A stretch of DNA of 64,000 bases from Dipteris shenzhenensis. Taxonomy: Eukaryota; Polypodiophyta; Polypodiopsida; Gleicheniales. The stretch is taken from assembly GCA_047967505.1 (NCBI GenBank), contig CM106538.1. The stretch is one strand, 5' to 3'. The notes under the pieces are model-generated. The model had not been told where the DNA came from and ran no database searches. It worked only from the letters and a program-made list of their open reading frames with translations. A program made the position numbers and the translations under genes. Positions 21,441 through 31,076 of this stretch are shown in pieces (the first letter of the stretch is position 1; every line of letters starts with the position of its first letter).

Positions 21441-22310
21441 GGTGTGGAGTTAAAGGGATTTCTTGAATTTCAGGGGGGGAATCGGGGTAGAGGATTGTCA
21501 GAGGCGATGGTTGCAACGGAGTTATATGCAAATTTGGTGAGCGTTGGAGTCGGAGGCATTGGCCGGAGCATAGCTACATGCAGTTTGGGCGAGAGTTGCA
21601 AAGGGTGTCTCTGTCGCAAGTGCGGGCGTTGATGTAGTTGTGTTTGGAGGGTTAGAGTTGTGTTAGTGTTGTGGGGACCATCATGTTAATAATGTGCCTA
21701 AGATTGTGCGACATGTGTAGGGAAATGTGTCGGTGTAGACGGATCATCAATCGGAGGTCACGATGTAAAGATACGAGAGAATTAGTGTGAAACAAGGCCC
21801 ACACAGGGGTGCGAATGAGCGAGTGCTAGGGATGCCAAAATGGTGTGCAATGGGCTAGAAAAATTCCCGTAGGATGGTGTTTCCATGTGTGAAATTTTGG
21901 TTGGGGTCCAGTTTGGGTCCCAAACAGGCACGATATGAAGTGTTGGAGTAGGGGTAAAATTGGCCTTTGGGGGGGAGGGGGCCTTGGGCTTAAGGTTGGT
22001 GTGAATGGACTTTAAGTCCAACTGAGAGGTTTGAACCAAGTTCATTCTAGTTAGTCTAACTAGCCTATAACCCTAACTACCTAGTTATTATAAGTGGGTA
22101 GTTACTTTAACTAACCTAACTACTTTCACTAACTAGAGTTAGTCTACTTACTGAAGGTTAGTTAAGCTAACCTAGATGTTAGTAACTAACCTAGAGTTAA
22201 CCTAACTAACCTAAGTAAAATCTAATCTAACCTAAGCTAAACTAACCTAGGTTAATAGTAACCTAACTACAGTTAGTTGGATGGTTAGGTTAGGTTAGGG
22301 CTTTTTAAAA
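21441..22310 (-). mobile_element. Inverted fragment of gypsy 5' region
   Basis: The reverse complement matches the leader and first ~50 codons of the gypsy element at 23683-24484 at roughly 80%. Shared blocks include CTCAGTTGGAC, CCATTGCACACCATTT and TCCGGCCAA, and the match runs to the CCCCCCCTGA run in gag. It is therefore a second, truncated copy lying head to head with the main element. Its outer end abuts the broken Copia at 21440. Confidence 0.75.
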
Positions 22311-22759
22311 TTTATTTATAAACTCTATTTAAAATTTTAAAAAAATTTTGGGGGGGGCATTGCGCGGGTAGCGGCGGTGTTAGAGAGGGGGGGTTCGTAG
22401 CCAAGAGGGGGAGGATTATGGAGAGGAGGGGAGAGGGATGGTGAGTGGAGTTTGGAGGGAGGTGGGATGGACGTCGGGCGGAGGCTTGGCGAAGGAGTCG
22501 GAGGCACTTGGGCATGGATGGAGGAGGTAGGGGCAGGGCAGGGCAGGCGTCGCCACCTGTTTGGGCAATTTTGCCTCGAGAAGACCGTCGATGGCACGCT
22601 ATTGTCGATGGCGGGCTGGTGGCATCGCCGTTGTGGCAGTGTTGCCACGATGGTGGGTGTCGCGTGAGCCTACAATAAGGGCTTATAAGCCCTTACTTTA
22701 AAGATGGGCTAAAGAGCCCTTGGTTAGATTTAGGGTAGGGAGTGGAGCGACCGGCGAGG
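22311..22759. other. GC-rich unassigned stretch
   Basis: An AT-rich edge is followed by G-rich sequence with a GGGCTTATAAGCCC palindrome near 22680. No gene is supported. It may be gypsy leader or LTR sequence of the inverted copy. Confidence 0.35.
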
Positions 22760-22770
22760 GGGGTAGAGAG

Positions 22771-22847
<77 letters not shown>

Positions 22848-22868
22848 GGTAGAAGAGAGAGTGGGGAG

Positions 22869-22917
<49 letters not shown>

Positions 22918-23011
22918 GGGTAGAAGAGAGAGTGGGGAGGTAGAGAGAGAGAGAGAAGAGGGAGGGGGTAGAAGAGAGAGGGGGGCTAGAGAGAGAGAAC
23001 AGGGAGGGGGT

Positions 23012-23060
<49 letters not shown>

Positions 23061-23096
23061 GGGTAGAAGAGAAAGGGGGAAGAGAGAGAAAAGAGG

Positions 23097-23172
<76 letters not shown>

Positions 23173-23238
23173 GTGGGTAGAAGAGAGAGGGGGGTAGAGA
23201 GAGAGAAGAGGGAGGGGGTGGAAAGAGAGAGAGTGAGT

Positions 23239-23311
<73 letters not shown>

Positions 23312-23358
23312 GAGGGGGTAGAAGAGAGAGGGGGTAGAGAGAGAGAAGAGGGTGGGGG

Positions 23359-23395
<37 letters not shown>

Positions 23396-23484
23396 GAGGG
23401 GGTAGAAGAGAGAGGGGGTAGAGAGAGAGAAGAGGGTGGGGGTGGAGAGAGAGAGGAGAGAGAGAGAGAAGAGAGGGAAGGGGT

Positions 23485-23535
<51 letters not shown>

Positions 23536-23545
23536 GGTCGGAACA
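22760..23545. repeat. Long GA microsatellite and G-rich variants
   Basis: Long GAGAGA runs alternate with AGAGGGAGGGGGTAGAAGAG units. Open frames here (Arg/Glu runs) are artefacts of composition. It ends close to the sequence gap. Confidence 0.95.
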
Positions 23546-23582
23546 GAGACAGGGGGTGGTGGAGGAGGTAGATGGAGGGGTA

Positions 23583-23682
23583 NNNNNNNNNNNNNNNNNN
23601 NNNNNNNNNNNNNNNNNNNNNNNNNNNNNNNNNNNNNNNNNNNNNNNNNNNNNNNNNNNNNNNNNNNNNNNNNNNNNNNNNN
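23583..23682. other. Assembly gap of 100 N
   Basis: Exactly 100 N, a conventional scaffold-gap size, so the true distance is unknown. The 5' LTR of the gypsy element may be hidden here. Confidence 0.99.
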
Positions 23683-23800
23683 TAGGTTAGGTTAGAGTAG
23701 GTTAGTTCACCCTAGGTTAGGTTAGGTTAGGTCGGCTAACCCTAGGTTAGTTCGTATAACTTGGTTAGGTTAGAATACCTAGGTTAGGTTCGTATTCAAC
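23683..23800 (+). repeat. TTAGG-rich stretch
   Basis: Irregular TTAGGTTAGG repeats lie just after the gap. Similar CCTAA/TTAGG-rich DNA occurs in the inverted arm (22150-22305), so it belongs to the gypsy leader rather than to a telomere. Confidence 0.7.
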
Positions 23801-24341
23801 TACAATTACTAACTAACTCCAGTCAGTTCAACCTCCCAGTTACAGTAACTGGGCGGACCTCAGTTAGTTAGTCTAACTAGAGACACTTGGTTTCAACCCC
23901 TCAGTTGGACCTAAAGTCCATTCATACCACCCCTAGGACCCCCCAACACGCCAAATTTACCCCTCCTTTAACCCCTCGAAACTCATCCGTTTGGGACCCA
24001 AATTGAACCCCGTTTGAACCCAGATTTCACACACGGAAACACCACGTTACGGGGTATTTTTCCAGCCCATTGCACACCATTTCGGCATCCCTAGCACACG
24101 TTCGTTCGCGCCCCCGTGTGGGCCTCATTTTGCATTTATTCACTCGTATTTTCACGCCGCGACCTCCGATTAACGATCCGTTTGCACCGGCACATTTCCC
24201 TCCACACGTAGGACAATCCTAGGCACATTATTAACACGACGGTCCCTACACATATTAACATCACTCTAACTCTCCTAACGACACCACCTCCACGCCCGCC
24301 CTTGGGGTAGCGATCCCCTTGGCAAATCACGCACCATCTGC

Positions 24342-27300
24342 ATGCAGTTACGTTCCGGCCAACGACTTCGACTCCAACGCTCGCCCAATCCGCAAATTAC
24401 TCCACTGCCACAACCGCCCCTGCCACTCCTCTACCCCGAATCCCCCCCTGAGGTTCACCAACTTTCTCTAACTCCTCCACGCCCCAACATGGCTGGACGT
24501 CGGCCTGAGCATGATGGGGACATTGAGCTCGATGCCGAGGCTGACAACTTCTTCAATCGACGAAATCACAACAATCACGGCCGACGCCCCTTGGGAAAAC
24601 TGGAACTTCCCAAATATAATGGTAGGGGAGACCCTGCTCGCTTCCTCCAACATTTTGATGCCGCATGTCGAGCAGGTGGTGATCAATCCCATGAAACTAA
24701 GGTGGCTTGGTTTCCAATGGCCTTAACTGATGAGGCGTCAGAATGGTACCTCGACCTTCTTGTGGAAGAACGTGCCACATGGGACCTACTTCAAACCGAA
24801 TTCAAATGTCGCTTTCAAACGGAAAGGCTACAAGATGATCCCGCTCTCCAACTCAGCAAGATCGAACAAGGCCGGAGGGAAGATGTACGCACATACCTGG
24901 GAAAGATGAAGAGATTGATCGCCAAATGTGACCCACGCCCAGATGCAAAGCACCTCACGGCATGGTTCATAGCAGGCCTCAGAAAGAAAATTCGCAAGGA
25001 GATGAAAAAGATAAGTAGCTATGAAACATTCAGTGCTGCTCATGCGGCAGCCATTGACATCGAAGATGGCATGACAGATTCAGACACTAGCAGTGATGAT
25101 GCCAGATCCAATACACGAGATAAACGCTCGACAAAAGGTAAATCAAAGGACATTGCCGAAACATCCAATGAAGATCGCCTCGAGGCCATGACCTTGAAGC
25201 TGAAAGAAGATATGATGCAGGCCATGGATCAAAAACTTCACTTGTCTCAGCCGCCAACTCAAACATATCCACGGCGAGAAAATGTCTGGTGCCCACACTG
25301 CTTGGCAAATCATACAGCAAATGAATGCCCAGTCCTCAGAGCAAGAATCACTGCACAAGCAAATCCACCGCCACGGTTGTGTTGCCATATCTGTGTCGTC
25401 GGCGGCCATGATGAGACCAGTTGCATCTTCAACATGCGCAACAATCCGCCTCGACCACCACAATACCAAGCGGCACCCATGCCAGTATACAGGCAACCGG
25501 CACTTGCACAAGCGACCCTAGCTCCGAGGCTAAATCCTGTTCCCGTTCGGACACAAGTCCCACAACTACTCAGGAATCCAAATCCACGACCGTATCCAAG
25601 AGCAGCAAATCCAGCTCCTCAGGCAGTTCCAATACAGCAATTACAAGCCGAGGAAGTCGACTCGCTATTTGAGTATGAAGCAGAGTACCCAGTGTACTAC
25701 GTCGAAGGTGCAGAGGGTTTAATACCAGTCTATGCAAATCAAGTGCGACCCAACACATTTCGCGCACCAATCAAGTGTTACGGTTGTGGAGAAAACCATA
25801 GAATCGCAGAATGCCCTCATCGCGGTAGCCCAGCCACTTTCCAACCACTCTGCAGAGATTGTGGCATAGGACATGCCTGTATGGATTGTCCCATGAAAAA
25901 TAAGGTCCCAGAACAAACAGAGGTTAAGCCTGACGTCCCCATCGGCATCATTGGGGTGGACCATCAAAGTCTGGGTCCGACAAGTCTAAGGTCACAACCT
26001 ATCAATGTAATTACACGCCAACAGAAAGAGGCCACGAAGGACCCTATCATTCCAATCCAACCGAAGCGACTTCTGAGAAAGAAAGCACAAGTGCCTCCAC
26101 CTCCGCCAAGCAATGAGCAGCCGAGCTCATCCACATCCACTCCCGAGCCTCGAATACAAGAAGCTCCATTTCCGAATGCAGAGGTGGAGAAGGCTCGTTT
26201 TCAGGTACTTCAACAATGGGTTCAAAATGAACAAGCTCAATTCAAGGCTCAGAAACAAGCTCAAGACCCACTCCATGACTTGGCCCCACAAAGTATTGAT
26301 ACTGTACTCGAGCCCTTGTTCCAACAACAAACTCCACAACAGAATGTACCGCCACGTCAACTTGAAGGAGCTGCACTCTCTAGCATTCTGAGTTGCCCTG
26401 TGTCCATTCCCATCGGAATCCTCTTACGAAATTGTCCCAATCTCTGGGAGAGTTTCAAAGGATGGATTGAACTCGCAAATCCCCCTCCACCTATGAACGA
26501 CATTGATGATATCCCTGTGCGGATGGGTGAGAAAGATGACATACGCAACATCACTGTGCCTTTGATCCACAAGGCATATAATGAAATCCAAGCCATAGTG
26601 GATGGTGGAGTAGGTGTCAATGTCCTATCAAAGGAGCTTTACGAAGAATGGGGTCTCCCACCAATGCAAAAGGCTAATTTCAACATACGCCTTGCCGATG
26701 ATTCACGGGCTAAACCCTTGGGAATAGTGAATGGTGTGTCCACAAAGATCGCAGGAGTCCGCTTTTCCCTTCAATTCACAATCTTGGATCTCCCCAAAAA
26801 ATCCTATCAAATCTTACTGGGACGTCCTTGGTTACGGGAAGCATCAGTCCTCCATGACTGGGGAACGGATAGATTGACAATCCAGAATCGAGACACTGCA
26901 GTCAGGGTGAATGTGGGGACAAGAGCTATTAAACCCATTGTTCCTAGAGCATTGGATGACACATCTTCCACGACAATCTCGAGCAAATCAGATCCCTTGC
27001 AACAGCATGCCATAGCAGGTGACTCACAAAGCAATGTCAATAACTGGATACAAACATTGGCAACCATTGACAACTGCCATTCATTAGACCCCATCTTCTC
27101 ACAGATAGATGTTAACACACTACAGGTTGATCCTCCACCGACACATGAAGAACCAATCGATCTAGAGATGCCTTTCTTTATGGCTGACCTCGAATGGGAT
27201 AATGAACCTGAAGAAGGTACCCATACCAATGATGACTCAGATTTTCCTTGGGACCTTGAAACAGAGGCTGCGAATGCTGCAATTGAAGATCAAATCTTTG

Positions 27301-29390
27301 ATAATGACCTAGCCATTCTGCATGCCCTAATGGCAGTTGAGCTCCCAAAAGTTGAACCTCCACAGTTGCATAACAGCAGACGATCCCGCAAGAAAGCTGC
27401 AGGAGGAAATCGCAGAAGAGCCAAGGCCGAGCACTTCAATGAATTCGAACGAGTCCAAACAAGGATTGTCGAATTGTACCTTGCAAAGTCAGTCCCCTCA
27501 AAGTCAAAACCACCACCTCTTGAATGGTCCCCTGAAGGACTGGAAGGAGTATGTGCAACACATGAACCCTTACTTGGAAACACCTTGCCAGTGGAAAAGT
27601 TACCCCACAGTTCCCAACGTAAGAAGTTTCGGAAATATAAGCCACATGTGCGGATGAAGCTCGATCAAGAGACTTCAGAAAAAGAAAGAAAAGAAGAGCC
27701 TAACAACTTCCTAAATGCAACTATGCCACCCAGTACTCATGACACATCTCAGGCTAGTTCAACCCCATCAGAGGCCGATCTTCGAGAAGTGCCGGAATAC
27801 TTTAAGAATTATACAAGTGGCAGTGCACCAATAGCAATGCCAAGACCAATCAGAGAATCTAAAGTTCAAGAACCCGATAGCATTGGAGAAACTCCAATCT
27901 ATGAGGGACCGGCAAAAACACGCACAATAAACCTCGCCCTTGAAGGGGAGGAAGAAAAATTGGTTTTCATTGGGAAACAGCTCCGTCAAGAAGATGAAAG
28001 CAAACTCAAAGACCTCCTAATGGAATACTGCGACTGCCTAGCATGGTCATACAAAGAGATGAAAGGAATTTCACCAGAAGTGGCAGTTCACACGATCCCT
28101 ATAAGGGAAGGTGCTCGCCCTAAGGTATGTGGACCTTATCGCACAAATCCTAAATATGGCACCATGGTTTATGACGAGCTGGAAAAACTCCTAGATGCCG
28201 GATTCATCTACGAGATACAGCACACTGATTGGGTTTCACCCATTGTCATTGTGCCTAAACGCAACAAGAAGCTCCGAATATGCGTAAACTTGAAAAATGT
28301 GAATGCCGCCACAATTAGGGATCACTACCCCCTACCCTTAACAGAAACAGTGTTGGAAAAGGTGGCAGGATCCGAAATCTACAGCTTCTTGGATGGCTTC
28401 AGTGGCTATAACCAGGTACAAATTGCTCCTCAAGACCAATCAAAAACAGCATTTGCTACAGAATGGGGTATTTTTGCATATAGAGTCATGCCATTCGGCC
28501 TTTGTAATGCCCCGGCCACATTCCAGCGAGTCATGTTCACAGCTTTCAAGTCATTCTTGAATAAGTTTTTACACGTGTTCTTGGATGATTTGTGCATCCA
28601 TTCAACCAAACAAGACCACTTCAAATGTCTGGAAGAAGTACTAATCAAATGCAGGGAGTATGGCATCTCCCTAAATCCAACAAAATGCCAGTTCATGGTC
28701 ACCCACGGAGTTGTTTTAGGACACATCGTCTCTCAACATGGGATTGCAACTGACATGGACAAAATCAAAATCATCATGGAATTGCCTCCTCCTACAAATT
28801 CCAAAGGTGTACAGGTCTTTATGGGACATGCCGGCTATTATAGAAGATTTATATTGCGGTATGCCATGATAGCTAGACCACTTTACAAGTTATTAGTGGA
28901 GTTCTTATGGACCGAAGAGTGCGACCAAGCCTTTGAGCTTTTAAAGTGGCGCCTAATCACAGCACCCATCCTTCTATCTCCCAATTGGGATATTGATTTT
29001 CATGTTCATACTGATGGCTCCAAGTATGCAATTGGGAGTGTGCTTTGTCAACCTGGTGAACATAAGAAAGACTACCCAGTCTACTTCGCCAGTCGACAAC
29101 TCAATGATGCAGAGATCAACTATCCAACCACAGAAAGAGAAGCCCTAGCAATGGTGTACAGTGTAAAGAAATTTCGGCACTATCTCCTTGCAAATGATTT
29201 TGTCTTCTACACCGACCGCATTGCTTTATCTTGTGAACCGTCCGTGTACCACAGGAAGAATAACCAGATGGCTCCTCTTGCTACAAGAATTCAACTTCAA
29301 AATTGTGGTCCGCAAAGGTGCCCAACACTACATTGCCGATCACATGTCTCGAGTAAATACAGGAGAAGAAGCCACTGGAGTAGAAGATGA
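24342..29390 (+). CDS. gag-pol: Gypsy Gag-Pol: Gag, protease, RT, RNase H
   Basis: 1682 codons. A Retrotrans_gag capsid domain lies at about residues 85-230 (RFLQHFDAACRAGG, WYLDLL, FIAGLRKKIRKEM). Four short zinc knuckles follow (CPHCLANHTANEC, CHICVVGGHDETSC, CYGCGENHRIAEC and CRDCGIGHACMDC), an unusually high number. The protease centre reads VDGGVGVNVLS (about 752), and the strand GRPWL follows. RT starts near 1285: WVSPIVIVPKR, ICVNLKNVN, MPFGLCNAPATFQRVM and FLDDL (about 1412). RNase H has VHTDGSKYAIG and TEREALAMV. Real homology ends near 29220, where a one-base deletion shifts the frame; the last ~55 codons are out of frame. ATG 24342 starts the conserved block also present in the inverted copy. 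Confidence 0.9.
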   Translation: MQLRSGQRLRLQRSPNPQITPLPQPPLPLLYPESPPEVHQLSLTPPRPNMAGRRPEHDGDIELDAEADNFFNRRNHNNHGRRPLGKLELPKYNGRGDPARFLQHFDAACRAGGDQSHETKVAWFPMALTDEASEWYLDLLVEERATWDLLQTEFKCRFQTERLQDDPALQLSKIEQGRREDVRTYLGKMKRLIAKCDPRPDAKHLTAWFIAGLRKKIRKEMKKISSYETFSAAHAAAIDIEDGMTDSDTSSDDARSNTRDKRSTKGKSKDIAETSNEDRLEAMTLKLKEDMMQAMDQKLHLSQPPTQTYPRRENVWCPHCLANHTANECPVLRARITAQANPPPRLCCHICVVGGHDETSCIFNMRNNPPRPPQYQAAPMPVYRQPALAQATLAPRLNPVPVRTQVPQLLRNPNPRPYPRAANPAPQAVPIQQLQAEEVDSLFEYEAEYPVYYVEGAEGLIPVYANQVRPNTFRAPIKCYGCGENHRIAECPHRGSPATFQPLCRDCGIGHACMDCPMKNKVPEQTEVKPDVPIGIIGVDHQSLGPTSLRSQPINVITRQQKEATKDPIIPIQPKRLLRKKAQVPPPPPSNEQPSSSTSTPEPRIQEAPFPNAEVEKARFQVLQQWVQNEQAQFKAQKQAQDPLHDLAPQSIDTVLEPLFQQQTPQQNVPPRQLEGAALSSILSCPVSIPIGILLRNCPNLWESFKGWIELANPPPPMNDIDDIPVRMGEKDDIRNITVPLIHKAYNEIQAIVDGGVGVNVLSKELYEEWGLPPMQKANFNIRLADDSRAKPLGIVNGVSTKIAGVRFSLQFTILDLPKKSYQILLGRPWLREASVLHDWGTDRLTIQNRDTAVRVNVGTRAIKPIVPRALDDTSSTTISSKSDPLQQHAIAGDSQSNVNNWIQTLATIDNCHSLDPIFSQIDVNTLQVDPPPTHEEPIDLEMPFFMADLEWDNEPEEGTHTNDDSDFPWDLETEAANAAIEDQIFDNDLAILHALMAVELPKVEPPQLHNSRRSRKKAAGGNRRRAKAEHFNEFERVQTRIVELYLAKSVPSKSKPPPLEWSPEGLEGVCATHEPLLGNTLPVEKLPHSSQRKKFRKYKPHVRMKLDQETSEKERKEEPNNFLNATMPPSTHDTSQASSTPSEADLREVPEYFKNYTSGSAPIAMPRPIRESKVQEPDSIGETPIYEGPAKTRTINLALEGEEEKLVFIGKQLRQEDESKLKDLLMEYCDCLAWSYKEMKGISPEVAVHTIPIREGARPKVCGPYRTNPKYGTMVYDELEKLLDAGFIYEIQHTDWVSPIVIVPKRNKKLRICVNLKNVNAATIRDHYPLPLTETVLEKVAGSEIYSFLDGFSGYNQVQIAPQDQSKTAFATEWGIFAYRVMPFGLCNAPATFQRVMFTAFKSFLNKFLHVFLDDLCIHSTKQDHFKCLEEVLIKCREYGISLNPTKCQFMVTHGVVLGHIVSQHGIATDMDKIKIIMELPPPTNSKGVQVFMGHAGYYRRFILRYAMIARPLYKLLVEFLWTEECDQAFELLKWRLITAPILLSPNWDIDFHVHTDGSKYAIGSVLCQPGEHKKDYPVYFASRQLNDAEINYPTTEREALAMVYSVKKFRHYLLANDFVFYTDRIALSCEPSVYHRKNNQMAPLATRIQLQNCGPQRCPTLHCRSHVSSKYRRRSHWSRR

Positions 29391-30735
29391 CTTACCAGAT
29401 GCCACACTATTTCAAATAGATGCTGTTCCAGAATGGTGTGGAGATATTATTGGGTACTTGATGGCAGGAAGACCACCCCCTGACATGAAAGCAGTAGATG
29501 CCAGAAAATTGATTCTAAAGGCTGCACCATATCAACTCATTGCAGGACAACTATACAAGATGGGCAAGGACCAGATATTAAGAAGATGTGTAATGCCTCA
29601 TGAGATCCTGCCAATCCTGAGTGAAGTTCATGAAGGCATTGCAGGAGGACACTTCCAAGGGGAAGCCACAGCAAGAAAAGTTCTCCTCGCAGGCTACTGG
29701 TGGCCAACATTGTGGGCAGATGCCTATGAATATGTAAAAGGCTGTGATGTATGCCAACGAACTATTAAACCACAACACAAAGACTTCAATCCCCTAACAA
29801 CAATTGTTGCACAACAGCCATTTGAAAAATGGGGGATTGATTATGTGGGTCCCATACATCCAGCAGCAAAAGGAACACAGGCACGCTACATCATTGTGGC
29901 CACTGATTACTTTACAAAATGGGCTGAAGCTAAAGCAGTCAGAAAGGCAGATGCCAAAAGCACAGCAAGATTCTTGTACGAACATGTGATCACCCGATTC
30001 GGATGCCCCCTTGAAATTGTGTCGGATAGAGGCACACATTTTGTCAATGAGGTAATCCAAGAACTCTTGTCTGGCTTCATGGTCATTCATAGAAAAAGCA
30101 CACCCTACTACCCCCAAGGGAATGGATTAGCAGAATCCACAAACAAAATCATATGCAATATCCTCACCAAGGTAGTAGAACCGCAGCGTTCTGATTGGGC
30201 AGAGAAACTGAATGCAGCCTTATGGGCATACAGAACCACATTCAAGGTCAGTACAGGGAACACACCTTTTCAATTGGTGTACGGCCTTGAAGCTGTGGTC
30301 CCACTTGAATTTATAATACCAAGTCTGCGCATCGCAATACAAGAACGCATGGGTGATCATGAGTCCTTGAAAGAAAGGCTCTGTCAGTTGGAAAAGCATA
30401 CAGAGACCAGACTAGTCGCTTATCATGCCATGACAACAGAAAAACGTCGAAGAAAGGCATGGTTTGACAGGAATCTGAAAGCTAAAGACATCAAGGAAGG
30501 CGACTTAGTCCTGTTATACAATGCCAAAGTACACAAGGGCAAATTGAAGTATCTGGGTCAAGGACCCTACCGAGTACGAAAGATGAATCCCATTGGAGCT
30601 GTGCTACTTGAAACACTCGATGGAGTCCAATTCAACACAACAATAAACGGGAGCCGACTGAAGCGCTACTACATCAACACGCGAGCCATCCCTGACAAAA
30701 ACAAAGATTTGGGAAACCAAGTCTTCCTTAGTTAG
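29188..30735 (+). CDS. pol: Gypsy RNase H end and integrase
   Basis: This continues pol after the frameshift near 29217-29222; authentic sequence resumes at ALLYLVNRP. RNase H connection ends at IADHMSR. The integrase zinc finger is HEGIAGGHFQG with CDVCQ (HHCC). The core acidic residues are in IDYVGPIHP, VSDRGTHF and GLAESTNK. The C-terminal GPY/F module is LKYLGQGPYRV, and the frame ends DLGNQVFLS. No chromodomain follows, in keeping with Tat/Athila-type elements. The shift is more likely a mutation than a programmed event, because it cuts a conserved RNase H segment. Confidence 0.88.
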   Translation: MQMILSSTPTALLYLVNRPCTTGRITRWLLLLQEFNFKIVVRKGAQHYIADHMSRVNTGEEATGVEDDLPDATLFQIDAVPEWCGDIIGYLMAGRPPPDMKAVDARKLILKAAPYQLIAGQLYKMGKDQILRRCVMPHEILPILSEVHEGIAGGHFQGEATARKVLLAGYWWPTLWADAYEYVKGCDVCQRTIKPQHKDFNPLTTIVAQQPFEKWGIDYVGPIHPAAKGTQARYIIVATDYFTKWAEAKAVRKADAKSTARFLYEHVITRFGCPLEIVSDRGTHFVNEVIQELLSGFMVIHRKSTPYYPQGNGLAESTNKIICNILTKVVEPQRSDWAEKLNAALWAYRTTFKVSTGNTPFQLVYGLEAVVPLEFIIPSLRIAIQERMGDHESLKERLCQLEKHTETRLVAYHAMTTEKRRRKAWFDRNLKAKDIKEGDLVLLYNAKVHKGKLKYLGQGPYRVRKMNPIGAVLLETLDGVQFNTTINGSRLKRYYINTRAIPDKNKDLGNQVFLS

Positions 30736-31076
30736 GATTAGATTGTATCACGAGCACTCACTTGCATATGTACGTCTTCGCACATATAGGTAGCCTCAAT
30801 CGATTTTACCTAGAGCTCAGGATTGGTGAATGAGTTCTAGCTGCCCTATGAAAATCCCAGCAAAAAAAGCATATAGTTAGTCCCTACTTAGCTACTAGGT
30901 CACGTGCACTCACACGCTTTCGCTTAGACACATAGATGATTGCATGAATAATTGTACAACACACTTTCATTCCACCCTCTCAAAAGATGTATTAAAAAAT
31001 TTAAAAAAAAAAAAAGATCTCTCTCCCACACCCACACAGAAAGGTCATACAGGCATGCCAATCAATGTAATGATCA

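Noticed and set aside
23237-23695. Arg/Glu-rich open frame
   Set aside because: Pure product of GA repeats and it runs into the N gap.
23683-23800. TTAGG repeats as an interstitial telomere
   Set aside because: They are irregular, not the plant TTTAGGG type, and occur in both copies of the gypsy leader.
21441-24484. Inverted repeat as a foldback (Foldback/MULE) transposon
   Set aside because: The arms are gypsy leader and gag sequence and no TSD flanks them.
29188-29390. Programmed frameshift in gypsy pol
   Set aside because: It falls inside RNase H, not between gag and pol, and no slippery site plus structure is evident; a one-base deletion explains it.
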